Assembly: GCF_021403115.1 (NCBI RefSeq)
Contig: NZ_JAJSSH010000002.1
Coordinates: 453,637 to 517,636 of the forward strand
DNA length: 64,000 bases
Reading direction: 5' to 3'
DNA from: Sphingobium sufflavum
GTDB lineage: Bacteria > Pseudomonadota > Alphaproteobacteria > Sphingomonadales > Sphingomonadaceae
Shown here: piece by piece, positions 34,937 through 43,912 of the stretch
How positions within the stretch are numbered: position 1 is the first letter of the stretch
Layout of the letters: each line of letters begins with the position of its first letter
Position numbers and translations under genes: made by a program
Notes under the pieces: generated by a model
Database searches by the model: none
Told to the model about the DNA's origin: nothing
What the model saw: the letters and a program-made list of their open reading frames with translations, nothing else

Positions 34937-37328
34937 CGCGGACCCGCGCCCGGCGCAGATGATCGACGCCGCGATGGCATACATTCGCGGCGGCTTCCGC
35001 CTTGTGCAGCTAAAGCCGGGCGGCAAGCAGCCTGTCAGTGAGAAGGGCTGGCAGAACGCCAGCCCGGCGGGCCGCGACTTTGAGGGAGGGAAGAATATCG
35101 GGGTGCAGCTTGGCGCAAAGTCGGGCCACCTTGTCGATATTGATCTCGATTGCGAGGAAGCGCGGCATCTGGCGGGGCTGGAATGCTTCTTCGGGCATCT
35201 CCCGGCCTTCCGCCGCGCCAGCCTCCCGGCCCATGCCCCCGGCCATCGCCTCGTGGTTTGCCGCGATGCGCCAGACGAGTTTGTGCAATTCGGCTTCAAG
35301 GGGAAAGGCGAGGAAGAAGCCATCGCCGGACTGGGCTTGGCCAAGACGATGATTTTGGAGGTGCGGGCGGGCAAGTGCTACACCGTGTTTCCGCCGTCCG
35401 TAATCGCGGGCGACCCGCTAATCTGGAACGCCCGCGCCAACCCCGATGTGCCGTCGATGGATTGGGACGAGCTACGGTTGAAGGCGGGCCTGTTGGCATT
35501 CGCGTCGTTCGCCGCCGCCAACTACCCGGCGGAAGGCGGACGCGACAATTTCTGTATGCACCTTGCCGGGGCGCTGGTGCATCTTGGCGTAGATCCCGAA
35601 ACCGCCGAGGACATTATCGCGGCAATCGTCGCCATGAAGGGCGACAATCCGCGTGACCGCCGGGGGAAGGCCATTGCATCGGCGGCGAAGCGCGAAGCAG
35701 GTGAGGCTGTAACAGGCGTCCCGGCCTTCCTTGACCATATCGGTATGAAGGCCTGCGAGAAGCGGGTGCGTGATTGGCTGGGGCAGGTTGCGCCCGACGC
35801 TGGCGACCCTGTGCCGCCCGACGCCATCATGCTTGGTCGTCCCGACCTCCACGCGGTCCTCGGCGAGATTGAGGCCATGCTTATTGCGAATAGTGGGCGG
35901 GTGTTCCGGCGGCACTCCGAACTTGCCCGTGTCAGCACCCTCGAAGAAGTGACCCTTGAGGACGGTATTGCACGCAAGGCCGGGCTGGTTGAATTGCGCG
36001 TTGCTTCCCCGGCATGGCTCGCAGTCGAGGCGAGCCGCGTCGGCACCTTTGCACAGCGCAACGGCGCAAAGGTGTCGCTGGTGCAGCCGCCGACCGCGCT
36101 GATGGGGATGCTTGGGGCGGTTGCCGACGAAAGCCGCTTCCCGCCAATTCGCGGCTTGTCGATGACGCCGACGCTGTTGTGCGAACGACCCGGCTACGAC
36201 CCCGAAAGCAAGCTGTTCCTCGCCTTCCCAGAAGGGATGTTCCCGCCTGGCAATATGTCACCAACGCGCACGGATGCGGAAGCTGCCCTTGCACGGCTGG
36301 CGCATCCGCTGCGCGCCTTCCCGTTCGTGGACGAAGCATCCCGGTCGGTGATGCTCTCCGGGATGATTGCCGCCGTGATCCGGGGGGAGCTTCGCACCTG
36401 CCCCATGCACATCTTTGACGCCCCGGCGGCAGGGACGGGCAAGACAATGCTGGCTGACATTATCGGCATTATGGGCACGGGTGTTTCGCCTTCGGGCGTG
36501 ACGCACAGCGCGGACAGCGACGAAAACGAAAAGCGGTTGGTCTCCATCCTGCGGACTGGCGACCCGGTCGTGCTGTTGGACAACGTGACGACCGAGCTTG
36601 AGGGCGACTTCCTTTGCGGGATGCTCACCGCAGAAACCGTGCAGGCGCGCATTCTCGGACAGAGCGAACGGGTTAGGCTGAGCACTCGCGTCCTGATGCT
36701 GGCGACGGGTAACAACATCCGGGCGCGGGGGGACATGGCGCGGCGCGTCGTGAAGTGCCGACTTGATGCTCGGATGGCCAACCCCGACGAACGGGATTTC
36801 GACTTCAACGCCGCCGATGATGTGCGCGCGGATCGGCCCGCCTTGGTCATCGACGCGCTGACCGTCGTGCGCGCCTATATCGGGGCGGGAAAGCCCATCG
36901 CCCTCTCTCCATTCGGCAGTTTCGGTGATTGGGATTTGGTGCGTGGCGCGTTGGTATGGCTCGGCCATGCTGATCCCGCCGATACCCGCGCGGCGGTGAA
37001 GGACGACAACGCTGAGACTGAGGAGAAGGTCGAGCTTCTCCGGCTGCTATACGAGCATGTCGGTGTTGGCCGCCGCTTCACGACCTCTGAAGTCGGTTCG
37101 CGGGCCAACCTTGAACCATTGCGTATCGCCCTTGGTCGTATGCTGCATCGGGGCGAGTGGGACGGGCGGAGCGCCGGGCACCTCCTGCGGAGCAGCAAGG
37201 ATTTCCCGCTACTGGGCCTTACGCTGCGGTCGAAGCTGAATGCCGCGAAGGCGCAGGCATGGTGGCTGGAAGGCGAGCCGGATGCGGCGTTGCTCGATGA
37301 CCGGGAGGATGACTCATGCCCCTTCTAG
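34929..37328 (+). CDS. Bifunctional primase-polymerase with AAA helicase domain (satellite replication protein)
   Basis: This 799-residue protein has an N-terminal prim-pol domain of archaeo-eukaryotic primase type: KQPVSEKGWQNASPAGRDF, GVQLGAKSGHLVDIDLDCEE with the catalytic acidic DID, and HAPGHRLVV. A middle linker leads to a C-terminal AAA ATPase. Walker A is DAPAAGTGKTMLADI and Walker B is VVLLDNV, with Asn after Asp. The sensor is STRVLMLATGNN. Proteins of this build start replication of phages and satellites. An inverted-repeat region that follows it may be the origin it acts on. The ATG is well placed. Confidence 0.88.
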   Translation: MADADPRPAQMIDAAMAYIRGGFRLVQLKPGGKQPVSEKGWQNASPAGRDFEGGKNIGVQLGAKSGHLVDIDLDCEEARHLAGLECFFGHLPAFRRASLPAHAPGHRLVVCRDAPDEFVQFGFKGKGEEEAIAGLGLAKTMILEVRAGKCYTVFPPSVIAGDPLIWNARANPDVPSMDWDELRLKAGLLAFASFAAANYPAEGGRDNFCMHLAGALVHLGVDPETAEDIIAAIVAMKGDNPRDRRGKAIASAAKREAGEAVTGVPAFLDHIGMKACEKRVRDWLGQVAPDAGDPVPPDAIMLGRPDLHAVLGEIEAMLIANSGRVFRRHSELARVSTLEEVTLEDGIARKAGLVELRVASPAWLAVEASRVGTFAQRNGAKVSLVQPPTALMGMLGAVADESRFPPIRGLSMTPTLLCERPGYDPESKLFLAFPEGMFPPGNMSPTRTDAEAALARLAHPLRAFPFVDEASRSVMLSGMIAAVIRGELRTCPMHIFDAPAAGTGKTMLADIIGIMGTGVSPSGVTHSADSDENEKRLVSILRTGDPVVLLDNVTTELEGDFLCGMLTAETVQARILGQSERVRLSTRVLMLATGNNIRARGDMARRVVKCRLDARMANPDERDFDFNAADDVRADRPALVIDALTVVRAYIGAGKPIALSPFGSFGDWDLVRGALVWLGHADPADTRAAVKDDNAETEEKVELLRLLYEHVGVGRRFTTSEVGSRANLEPLRIALGRMLHRGEWDGRSAGHLLRSSKDFPLLGLTLRSKLNAAKAQAWWLEGEPDAALLDDREDDSCPF

Positions 37329-37651
37329 ACCTGCTGCACGCATTCTTGATCTTACAGGGTTTCCCGGGTTTTCCGGGTTCTCTCCTAGCCCCAATCCGGT
37401 TTGGGTATGTTTCTGTTGTTGTTAACAACAACAAGAATAGGCGCGCGGGAGTAGAGGGTGGCGAGCCTCCCCGGGAAACCCGCGAAACCCTGCCTCCAGC
37501 GGCGGTAGCTCCGCCGATCGCGCCCTCGTGCGCGCTAAAAAAGGCACCTGCTGACCATCAATCAGCATCCCCACGCGCGCAAAGCTCCGTGCTGCCAGCG
37601 CTTCTTGGGCGGTGGCCACAATTAAGACGGCGAAACGGACGGTGATGACGC
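37329..37651. other. Noncoding gap between primase and terminase genes
   Basis: Apart from the inverted-repeat region described separately, nothing is recognised. A 109-codon frame beginning at 37316 covers it but is rejected because it is made of the palindromes. Confidence 0.55.
37355..37492. other. Inverted-repeat region, candidate replication origin
   Basis: Two 23-base arms (37355-37377 and 37470-37492) are reverse complements with only 2 mismatches and each holds repeated GGGTTT units. Midway lies a perfect 20-bp palindrome, TGTTGTTGTTAACAACAACA (37414-37433). It sits directly after the primase-helicase gene and no coding sequence is convincing across it. Origins of satellites and phages are often iteron or palindrome clusters beside the replication gene. 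It could instead be a packaging site, since the terminase genes follow. Confidence 0.55.
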
Positions 37652-38116
37652 ATGGAAACGGCTATGGAACATAACATGAACAATGATGCAGCCTCTCCCG
37701 GCAACCTCCCTACGACGCGCGGCCATGACGGCGCGGTGACGGTCCACGCGCCCGGCCTCGCGATCATCACTGACATGGCGCGGGGCGGGCATCCCACCAG
37801 CAGCATTGCCGCCGCGCTGGGCATGTCGGCCCGCGTCTTCCGCGAGTGCCGCAAGCGCCAGCCCGAGGTCGAGGAAGCCTTCGCCGTAGGGTTGGGGGGC
37901 CTCGAACACGAGCTTGTCCATACCCTGCTAGCGCAGGCCCGGAAGGGCAACGTCGTCGCCGCCATGTTCCTGCTCAAGTGCCGCCACGGCTACCGCGAGA
38001 CGGGCCAGACCGACAGCGCCCCGAAGATCGCGGTGCAGATCAACCTCCCCGGCGCGCTGGACGAACGCGCCTACGCCAACCTCATCGCCTCGGAGGCCCG
38101 CCATGACGACGCCTAA
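37652..38116 (+). CDS. Terminase small subunit-like protein
   Basis: This 154-residue protein has a helix-turn-helix-like region (ASSIAAALGMSARVFRECRKR type, about residues 50-75), then an acidic helical tail. It lies directly before the terminase large subunit and overlaps it by 14 bases, the usual order. The small subunit recognises the packaging site on phage DNA and loads the large subunit. The segment GYRETGQTDSAPKIAVQINLPGA near the end resembles phage small terminases. The N-terminus has several nearby Met codons, so the exact start is unsure. Confidence 0.75.
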   Translation: METAMEHNMNNDAASPGNLPTTRGHDGAVTVHAPGLAIITDMARGGHPTSSIAAALGMSARVFRECRKRQPEVEEAFAVGLGGLEHELVHTLLAQARKGNVVAAMFLLKCRHGYRETGQTDSAPKIAVQINLPGALDERAYANLIASEARHDDA

Positions 38117-39488
38117 GCTCAGCCACCCTACGCCTTGGCAGGAACGGGTGCTGGCAGTGCCCGAAGACCTCAACCTTGCCCTGTTGGGCGGGCGCGGGTC
38201 GGGCAAGACGACGGCCCTCGCGCTGTTGGTCCTGCGCCACTGCGTCCAGTATGAGGACAAGGCCCGCGTCCTGATCCTTCGCGCGACCTACAAGTCCCTC
38301 GCCAACCTGTGGGATGAGCTTGAGGCGCTGTTCCGCGACGCCTTCCCCGGCGGCATCACCTCCAACCGGGCCGACTTCGTAATCCGCTGCCCCAACGGAG
38401 CGGTCGTCACGCTGGGCAACCTGTCCGGGCAGAAGGACGTGGCGAAGTGGCAGGGGCAGGAAGCGAACCTGTTGGCGGTCGATGAGATCACCAACTTCAC
38501 GACCTTGCGCCATATCAACATGCTCCGCGCCAACCTTCGCGGCCCGGCTGGCATCCCGACGCGCATGATCGTGCTAGGCAACCCCGGCGGGCCGCTTCAT
38601 GCGACCATCGCACGGATGCACGTCACGGGGCGCATCCCTTGGCGGCCCTATGAATTGGCCGATGGCTCGCGCTGGGTATATGGCCCGTCGACCTACATCG
38701 ACAATCCGACCATCGACACCGAGCGCTATGCCCGGTCGATCATCGCATCGTCCGGTGGCGACCGCGCGCTGGCGGAAGCATGGCTGAACAACAACTGGTC
38801 GGACCTTGCGGGAGCGTTTTTTGCCGATGTGTTCGGCGATCATTGCATCATCCCGGACGATCCCGGTTTCCGGGTGCCGAGGGGCAAGGGGCATGGCTGG
38901 TATAGCTGTGTTGCGCTCGATTGGGGCTGGTCCGCGCCAACCGCCGCCGTGCTTGCCGTTCATGCTCGCAGGCCCGGTCTGATTGGTCCCGCCGGGCGGG
39001 CTTATCCGCAGGGATCGTGGATCATCGTGGACGAGGTGCATAGCGCTCGCACCGACGACCCTTCGCTGGGCAAGGGCTGGCCTCCCCAGATGGTTGCCGA
39101 GGAGGTGCTTGCCGCCTGCGAGCGGTGGGGCGTTCGTCCGCAGGGCGTTGGCGACGATGCGCGTGGATTGCAGAACGATACGCTGCTGGAACAGCTTGGC
39201 CGTCACGGCCTGCACCTCGTCAAGCCGCGCAAGGATCGCATCAGCGGCTGGGTGAAGGTGAAGTCCCTCATGGCCGCCGCCCGCGATGGCGACCCCGAAA
39301 CCCCCGGCCTTTGGCTTTCCGAACGCTGCAAGTTCGGCCTCGAAACGCTCCCCCTTCTGCCGCGTGACGACGTGCGGATGGAGGACGTGGACACGTCTGC
39401 GAACGACCACTTCGCGGATGCCGTCCGATACCTCGTCAACTCTGACCCCCGCATCGTCACCTACGGCCGAACGGTCGGCCATTACTGA
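38103..39488 (+). CDS. Terminase large subunit
   Basis: This 461-residue DNA-packaging motor has an N-terminal ATPase: Walker A LALLGGRGSGKTTALALLVL (about residues 26-45) and Walker B NLLAVDEITNF. A C-terminal RNase-H-like nuclease follows, with GWYSCVALDWGWSAPTAAVL (Asp), VGDDARGLQN and a late DHFADAVRYLV (Asp). It cuts concatemers and drives DNA into a prohead. The island has no portal or capsid, so it must rely on a helper phage for those. Confidence 0.92.
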   Translation: MTTPKLSHPTPWQERVLAVPEDLNLALLGGRGSGKTTALALLVLRHCVQYEDKARVLILRATYKSLANLWDELEALFRDAFPGGITSNRADFVIRCPNGAVVTLGNLSGQKDVAKWQGQEANLLAVDEITNFTTLRHINMLRANLRGPAGIPTRMIVLGNPGGPLHATIARMHVTGRIPWRPYELADGSRWVYGPSTYIDNPTIDTERYARSIIASSGGDRALAEAWLNNNWSDLAGAFFADVFGDHCIIPDDPGFRVPRGKGHGWYSCVALDWGWSAPTAAVLAVHARRPGLIGPAGRAYPQGSWIIVDEVHSARTDDPSLGKGWPPQMVAEEVLAACERWGVRPQGVGDDARGLQNDTLLEQLGRHGLHLVKPRKDRISGWVKVKSLMAAARDGDPETPGLWLSERCKFGLETLPLLPRDDVRMEDVDTSANDHFADAVRYLVNSDPRIVTYGRTVGHY

Positions 39489-39500
39489 GAAGGACCACCC

Positions 39501-40313
39501 ATGCTTGACGAAATGACCCCTGTTCGCGCGGATGTCCCGCTCGATTATCACCCGGACAGCCTCTTGGGCGTCGCATCGGCACTCAACCAGCCCGATACGC
39601 TGGGCTTGTCCGCACTGTCGTCCGCCCGTGAGGCGCTGCGCCTTTGTTATGACAATTTCGGACGGCTGAACGATGCCGAGCGGGATTTGCAGGCGGCGGC
39701 GGAACCTGCCGTCCGTCGCCAGCATCCCGTCGCAGGATCGGCGCATACCGACGTCACTGACAATGTCCGCATGGTGCGCGGCAAGCCGACGCGGATCGTG
39801 GACGCCGAAGAGTTCATCGACGCCGCTGACCGGGCATTCCAGCGCATTGCCCCGGCGGTGGATCGGCGCGTTACCGAGTTGAAGGGCTACCGCACGACGC
39901 TGGAAGGCCGCGTAGCGGCGGCCATCGACAACCCTTCCCGGAAGTCCCCGGAAGGACTGTCGCTGGCGAGTGAGGTCCGCGCACACCTCAAGGCCATGAA
40001 GCGCCCGGATCAGCGGACGCAGTTCGTGGCGGCGGCGCTGGCGCAGGGCGACAAGGCAACTGTGGCGGCAGTCATTCATGCCCCCGCGTTCCTCTCCGGC
40101 ATGACCGACGAAACTCACGCCGCAATCCGCAAGGCTGCGACGGAAAAGTTCGCGCCGGTCGATAGTGCCCAGCTTGCCGCGACCGACGCCGCACTGGTGA
40201 AGGTCATGGCGGCGGGCAGTGCGGTGACGCGCCGCTTTGCGGATGTGCTGGCCATGCGGCAGTCACCGCTGATCCGCGCGGGCCGCAGTCTCAACGCATT
40301 GCGGGAGGGCTGA
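39501..40313 (+). CDS. Hypothetical protein following terminase
   Basis: This 270-residue soluble, largely helical protein has no recognised family. Features are ALSSAREALRLCYDNFGRLN near the N-terminus, a central IDAADRAFQRIAPAVDRRV helix and a C-terminal AADA/KVMAAGSAVTRRF segment. AAGGA lies 7 bases before the ATG. It is 12 bases after the terminase stop and probably co-transcribed. Genes of this kind in satellites often alter the helper capsid, but that is speculation. Confidence 0.6.
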   Translation: MLDEMTPVRADVPLDYHPDSLLGVASALNQPDTLGLSALSSAREALRLCYDNFGRLNDAERDLQAAAEPAVRRQHPVAGSAHTDVTDNVRMVRGKPTRIVDAEEFIDAADRAFQRIAPAVDRRVTELKGYRTTLEGRVAAAIDNPSRKSPEGLSLASEVRAHLKAMKRPDQRTQFVAAALAQGDKATVAAVIHAPAFLSGMTDETHAAIRKAATEKFAPVDSAQLAATDAALVKVMAAGSAVTRRFADVLAMRQSPLIRAGRSLNALREG

Positions 40314-40316
40314 CCG

Positions 40317-40547
40317 ATGGCATGGCCATACACCTACACCAAGATCAACACGTTCCGGCGGGGCGTCCTGATCGCCTACACCGTCAAGGACGGCGTCCCC
40401 ACCAAGGGCGAGGTCGAGCAGTATATCGACCGGACGTGGATTGGCAGCTTCCTCCGCAAGAAGAAGTATTGGCGGGCGAAGCGCCCCAGCGGGAAGGTCG
40501 TCGCTATCCGCGCGTGGACCAAGGAAAGCGCGGCGAGGAAGCTATGA
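40317..40547 (+). CDS. Hypothetical small basic protein
   Basis: This 76-residue protein has aromatic and basic residues throughout (MAWPYTYTKINTFRRGVLIA, then IDRTWIGSFLRKKKYWRAK). No family was recognised. It starts 3 bases after the previous stop, and its stop overlaps the next start (ATGA). Confidence 0.55.
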   Translation: MAWPYTYTKINTFRRGVLIAYTVKDGVPTKGEVEQYIDRTWIGSFLRKKKYWRAKRPSGKVVAIRAWTKESAARKL

Positions 40548-40738
40548 GCGCGACCTATGCCGCCCTCAATCGGGTTGCCCGGAAGCAGGCAGGGGAGCGC
40601 CAGCGGGCGGAAGCGCGCCGCCTTGCTGGGCTTGCCGTCCGGGGAGCCTATGAGCCGCCGCGATGGGTTCTCTCGCGGCTGACCCATGCCGACCGCATGG
40701 AATACGAGGCGGCGCGGGACGAGGCCCGGCGGCGATGA
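40544..40738 (+). CDS. Hypothetical very basic small protein
   Basis: This 64-residue protein is rich in Arg and Ala: VARKQAGERQRAEARRLAGL, then LTHADRMEYEAARDEARRR. It is probably a coiled helix. Its start and stop both overlap neighbours by the ATGA pattern, so it is translated with them. No family was recognised. Confidence 0.5.
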   Translation: MSATYAALNRVARKQAGERQRAEARRLAGLAVRGAYEPPRWVLSRLTHADRMEYEAARDEARRR

Positions 40739-40905
40739 GCAAGGGCGCGAACCCAAGGCGAGGGCGCTTCGTCAAGGGAGGCCCGCCCGGCTCGATTGTC
40801 CGCCCCTGCCTGCGTTGCCGCAGGCCGTTCGCCAGCGAGGGACCGCACAACCGAATGTGCGGCCCCTGCCGGGTTGCGTCGGTCAGTCCGTTTGAGCCGG
40901 GGTGA
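40735..40905 (+). CDS. Small zinc-ribbon protein
   Basis: This 56-residue protein has two CxxC pairs, CLRC and CGPC, spaced about 16 residues apart (IVRPCLRCRRPFASEGPHNR, then MCGPC). They should bind one zinc. The N-terminus is basic. Short zinc-finger proteins like this are common in phages and islands and may regulate transcription. The ATG overlaps the previous stop. Confidence 0.55.
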   Translation: MSKGANPRRGRFVKGGPPGSIVRPCLRCRRPFASEGPHNRMCGPCRVASVSPFEPG

Positions 40906-40910
40906 AGCAG

Positions 40911-41108
40911 CTAGTCGAGGCGGACAGATTCCACGGCGTCGTTCAACATCCGCGCAACGGCCTTCGCTTCCTCAAGGCCGGTGCCTTCGGGCAGGTTGAG
41001 CGTTACCCACTTGTCGCGCGGCAAGCCAACATCGCCATGCAATTCAAGAGCGACATAGCACGGCTGACCGACTTCCCGTTCCTTCACGGTTGCGGTGAAA
41101 TTCCTCAT
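40911..41108 (-). CDS. Hypothetical protein, 65 residues
   Basis: This short protein (MRNFTATVKEREVGQPCYVA start, then VTLNLPEGTGLEEAKAVARM) looks like a small alpha/beta domain of unknown role. GGAGGAAGT precedes the ATG. The start overlaps the stop of the next upstream minus-strand gene by four bases. The pair converges on the plus-strand terminase operon. Confidence 0.5.
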   Translation of the reverse strand: MRNFTATVKEREVGQPCYVALELHGDVGLPRDKWVTLNLPEGTGLEEAKAVARMLNDAVESVRLD

Positions 41109-41383
41109 ACTTCCTCCTGTTCGCACTCATCTGGGAAGTGCAGGCCTTCGATAAGCTCCGAATAGTCATTCGGGATGCCGAGGATCAGCCCTTCGAGGTT
41201 GCCACCATTATGCAGGTCGCATGCTTCCACAACCATTACGATCGCATCTGCAACGTCGCAGGTGTCCCAGTGCTCATAAGTTACAGTTTCCCACAACGCT
41301 TCGATTGCATCGCAGGCCCGTTCCCGCCTTGCGTCAATGACGGCAATCTCACGCCGTTCCTGCAAATTTACGACGATACCCAT
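41105..41383 (-). CDS. Hypothetical protein, 92 residues, acidic
   Basis: This soluble protein of unknown family has an N-terminal IVVNLQERREIAVIDARRER helix and an acidic end (DECEQEEV). GGAGG lies 8 bases before the ATG at 41383, which fixes the start. Longer frames upstream are not supported. It forms a two-gene minus-strand unit with the 65-residue protein. Confidence 0.55.
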   Translation of the reverse strand: MGIVVNLQERREIAVIDARRERACDAIEALWETVTYEHWDTCDVADAIVMVVEACDLHNGGNLEGLILGIPNDYSELIEGLHFPDECEQEEV

Positions 41384-41652
41384 AGCCGCTACCTCCATTT
41401 TCAAAGGCGCTGCCCCCGGCGGAACACAAATGACGCAATTATGCCGACGGCCAGCGCACAGGTTGCTGTGGTTTGGTTTCGTCGGCTCGCAGGGGCCACG
41501 CGGCACAGAGGGTCGCCCTGGGCCTGCAACGCGAATGAAGGGCTTGTAGTGTCGCCCACCGGCTCAGGTTGCCCCGAACGAATCAATCCTACCGGGGGTG
41601 GCACGGTGCGTTCAAGCAGTTTTAACGATACAGCCCGGTTGCGTAAGTCGCC

Positions 41653-42738
41653 CTAGACGGCGGCCAATGCGGCTCGGCAGTGCGTGATGGTGCCTTCCTT
41701 GGCGCGCATCAGGGCTAGATGCTTATTCAGCAATTCCGTGATTTCCGCCCAAGACACGCTGGGAGCAAGAGCAACGATACCGTCCGCGAATGCGGCGGAT
41801 GAAACAAACGTCAGGTCAAAGCCCTTCGCTTCATACTCAGTGACGATAGACGGCAGGTTTTCAGTCGTCCGTGCGTTCGGGCCATAAATGAACATCATCG
41901 TTGAATGGCCACTTTCAGCGACCTTCCCGGCGGCGTGGTCGATATCCGCTCGCGTGAATGGTTTGTCTTTTGCCTCGCAGCAATAGCGCGCCGTTTTGCC
42001 ATCAGCCTCGAATACGTCGATGTCCGAAATCTCGTTCGAGGACGCGCCGCTCTGGTTGGCGGGATGCGACGCAACATGCAAATCGCCGCCTTGGGTTTTG
42101 GCAAGAAGCTCGAAAAGTAGTGCCACGCTCAGGGCAAGGCTTTCTCCTTCGCACGATTGCGCCATGAGGCTTTCCAGCAATGACAAAATTGCGCGCTTGC
42201 TGGCGACCGCATCAAACCGGCCTTCCGCGAAGGTGACCACGCGGCTTTCGAGCCGAAGAATGTGCGCCAGAACGGCGACGAGCGCCTCATCCGCATTACC
42301 TTGGGCGTTCGCCATTTCACCTACGGCGATAAGGCGTTCCAGCGTCTCGCGATCCTTCCCCCGGCGCACGGCGTTCTCAGTGCTCAAATGTGGGAAGCGG
42401 GCGGGCTTGTTTAAGAATGGCTCGTTCGAGCCGCCAAGGCGTTTCTCCAGGACCGTCTGCTCGAACGGGACCACCACCGAATGGCATAGGGACCGGGCAT
42501 CGAAAGCACCTTCCAACGGCGAACCTGCCTGTAGCACCAATGGGTTGGCCGCCGGGTTGGTCGCCTTGGCAAGCATCCCGTTGAGCAGCACATATTTGTA
42601 GGTGAGGTGGGTATGATTAATGATTTGTTCGATCTTTGTTTCCATCGGCGCAGGGACGCGGTATGCGTTCTGCCTAGCGCGTTCGGTGGCTTCCGCTAAG
42701 ATCGTCCGGGCGCGTGCGCTATCAACGGAAATTGTCAC
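41653..42738 (-). CDS. Restriction endonuclease, SacI family
   Basis: This 361-residue protein matches the SacI restriction endonuclease family by segments I recall well: YKYVLLNGMLAKATNPAANP, GAFDARSLCHSVVVPFE and LGGSNEPFLNKPARFPHLS. A later ISDIDVFEADGKTARYCCEAKDK holds the D..ExK nuclease core. SacI cuts GAGCTC; this enzyme's site is not known. It starts with GTG only 13 bases from the divergent methyltransferase start, so their promoters overlap. An internal ATG (42645) is a possible later start but lacks a ribosome site. Confidence 0.85.
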   Translation of the reverse strand: MTISVDSARARTILAEATERARQNAYRVPAPMETKIEQIINHTHLTYKYVLLNGMLAKATNPAANPLVLQAGSPLEGAFDARSLCHSVVVPFEQTVLEKRLGGSNEPFLNKPARFPHLSTENAVRRGKDRETLERLIAVGEMANAQGNADEALVAVLAHILRLESRVVTFAEGRFDAVASKRAILSLLESLMAQSCEGESLALSVALLFELLAKTQGGDLHVASHPANQSGASSNEISDIDVFEADGKTARYCCEAKDKPFTRADIDHAAGKVAESGHSTMMFIYGPNARTTENLPSIVTEYEAKGFDLTFVSSAAFADGIVALAPSVSWAEITELLNKHLALMRAKEGTITHCRAALAAV

Positions 42739-42751
42739 TCAAGGCCCTACT

Positions 42752-43903
42752 ATGAACTCAGTTATCCAGATCGCCGACGCTATGAGCCAATCGCGCAGAG
42801 TTCAAGAGGACCTGTCCGCTGTTTCACTGTTCTCCGGCGCTGGCGGGATGGACATAGGGTTTCGCCGTGCTGGGTTTCAAATTGAGTGGGCGAACGATTT
42901 CGATAAAGCGGCAGTAGAAACTTACCGCCGTAACATTGGCGATCATATCGTTCATGGAGACGTGAATGATTACATTGACAATCTTCGCCAATTTAGTGGC
43001 GTTGATTGCCTTTTTGGTGGACCGCCATGCCAAGGGTTTTCGGTGGCTGGCAAAATGGCACTTGATGATCCCCGCAGCCAGCTCGTGAAATCTTACATGC
43101 GGGCCGTCGAAGTCGTCCGCCCCCGTGCCTTCGTCATGGAAAACGTCAAGGCGTTAGGCACCCTCACCAAGTTCAAGCAAGTCCGGGACGAGCTGCGTTC
43201 CTATGCCAACAGGATAGGCTACCAAACGGAGTTGGTGATTTTCAACGCCAAGCACTTTGGTGTCCCTCAGGCGCGGGAGCGCGTATTCTTTGTGGGCTTC
43301 CAGAAAGCAGGTCGGATCGAATTTGACCAACGCGCCAAGCGGTATTTCCGGCGGGAAGTTTCGACTTTGGAGGCTATCCGCCATTTGGGGGTGCAGGGGA
43401 CCGACGCAAACCCGAAGACCTGCAACGCTGTGGTCACGATTGCCGAGCGCCCGGTGCTTCGGAAAAGCCCGTATGCCGGGATGATGTTCAACGGCCTTGG
43501 TCGTCCGTTGAACCCGAACGTGCCCTGCGCCACTCTCCCGGCATCAATGGGCGGCAACAAGACGCCCATCATCGACGAACGCCACTACTATGGTGACGGT
43601 GAGAGTTGGGTTGAGGCGTATCACGCGCATCTGATGCAGGGCGGCAAATCGTATGGGATGAACGACACTCCGCCGCACATCCGACGATTGACGCTGGAAG
43701 AGGCGCGTATCCTCCACACTTTCCCAGAGGGGTATGACTTTGCCGGGGGCAAGTCCGCCACCTACCGCCAGATTGGTAATGCCGTCCCATGCGACCTAGC
43801 GTTCGCAGTAGCGCAAATAGCAATCGACGTGTTGAGCGACGCGGCGATTGACGACGCGGCCATGCCGCAACTTGCGTTGCAGCTTGCCGCCACTGCCCGC
43901 TAA
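42752..43903 (+). CDS. DNA (cytosine-5) methyltransferase
   Basis: This 383-residue enzyme methylates cytosine at C5 using S-adenosylmethionine. Conserved motifs are LFSGAGGMDIGFRRAG (motif I), GGPPCQGFSVAG with the catalytic Cys (IV), FVMENVKAL (VI), and GVPQARERVFFVGF (VIII). QIGNAVPCDLA comes near the end (X). It should protect the host from the adjacent SacI-family endonuclease. The ATG at 42752 is chosen by its placement 13 bases from the opposing gene; the ribosome site is weak (AAGG). Confidence 0.93.
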   Translation: MNSVIQIADAMSQSRRVQEDLSAVSLFSGAGGMDIGFRRAGFQIEWANDFDKAAVETYRRNIGDHIVHGDVNDYIDNLRQFSGVDCLFGGPPCQGFSVAGKMALDDPRSQLVKSYMRAVEVVRPRAFVMENVKALGTLTKFKQVRDELRSYANRIGYQTELVIFNAKHFGVPQARERVFFVGFQKAGRIEFDQRAKRYFRREVSTLEAIRHLGVQGTDANPKTCNAVVTIAERPVLRKSPYAGMMFNGLGRPLNPNVPCATLPASMGGNKTPIIDERHYYGDGESWVEAYHAHLMQGGKSYGMNDTPPHIRRLTLEEARILHTFPEGYDFAGGKSATYRQIGNAVPCDLAFAVAQIAIDVLSDAAIDDAAMPQLALQLAATAR

Positions 43904-43912
43904 CGCGGCCTT

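Noticed and set aside
37623..37631. Single TTAAGACGG match to the island-end repeats
   Set aside because: A 9-base match is expected by chance about once in 130 kb of both strands, and it is far from the ends.
37316..37645. 109-codon frame between primase and terminase genes
   Set aside because: It is built on the inverted repeats and has no plausible protein features.
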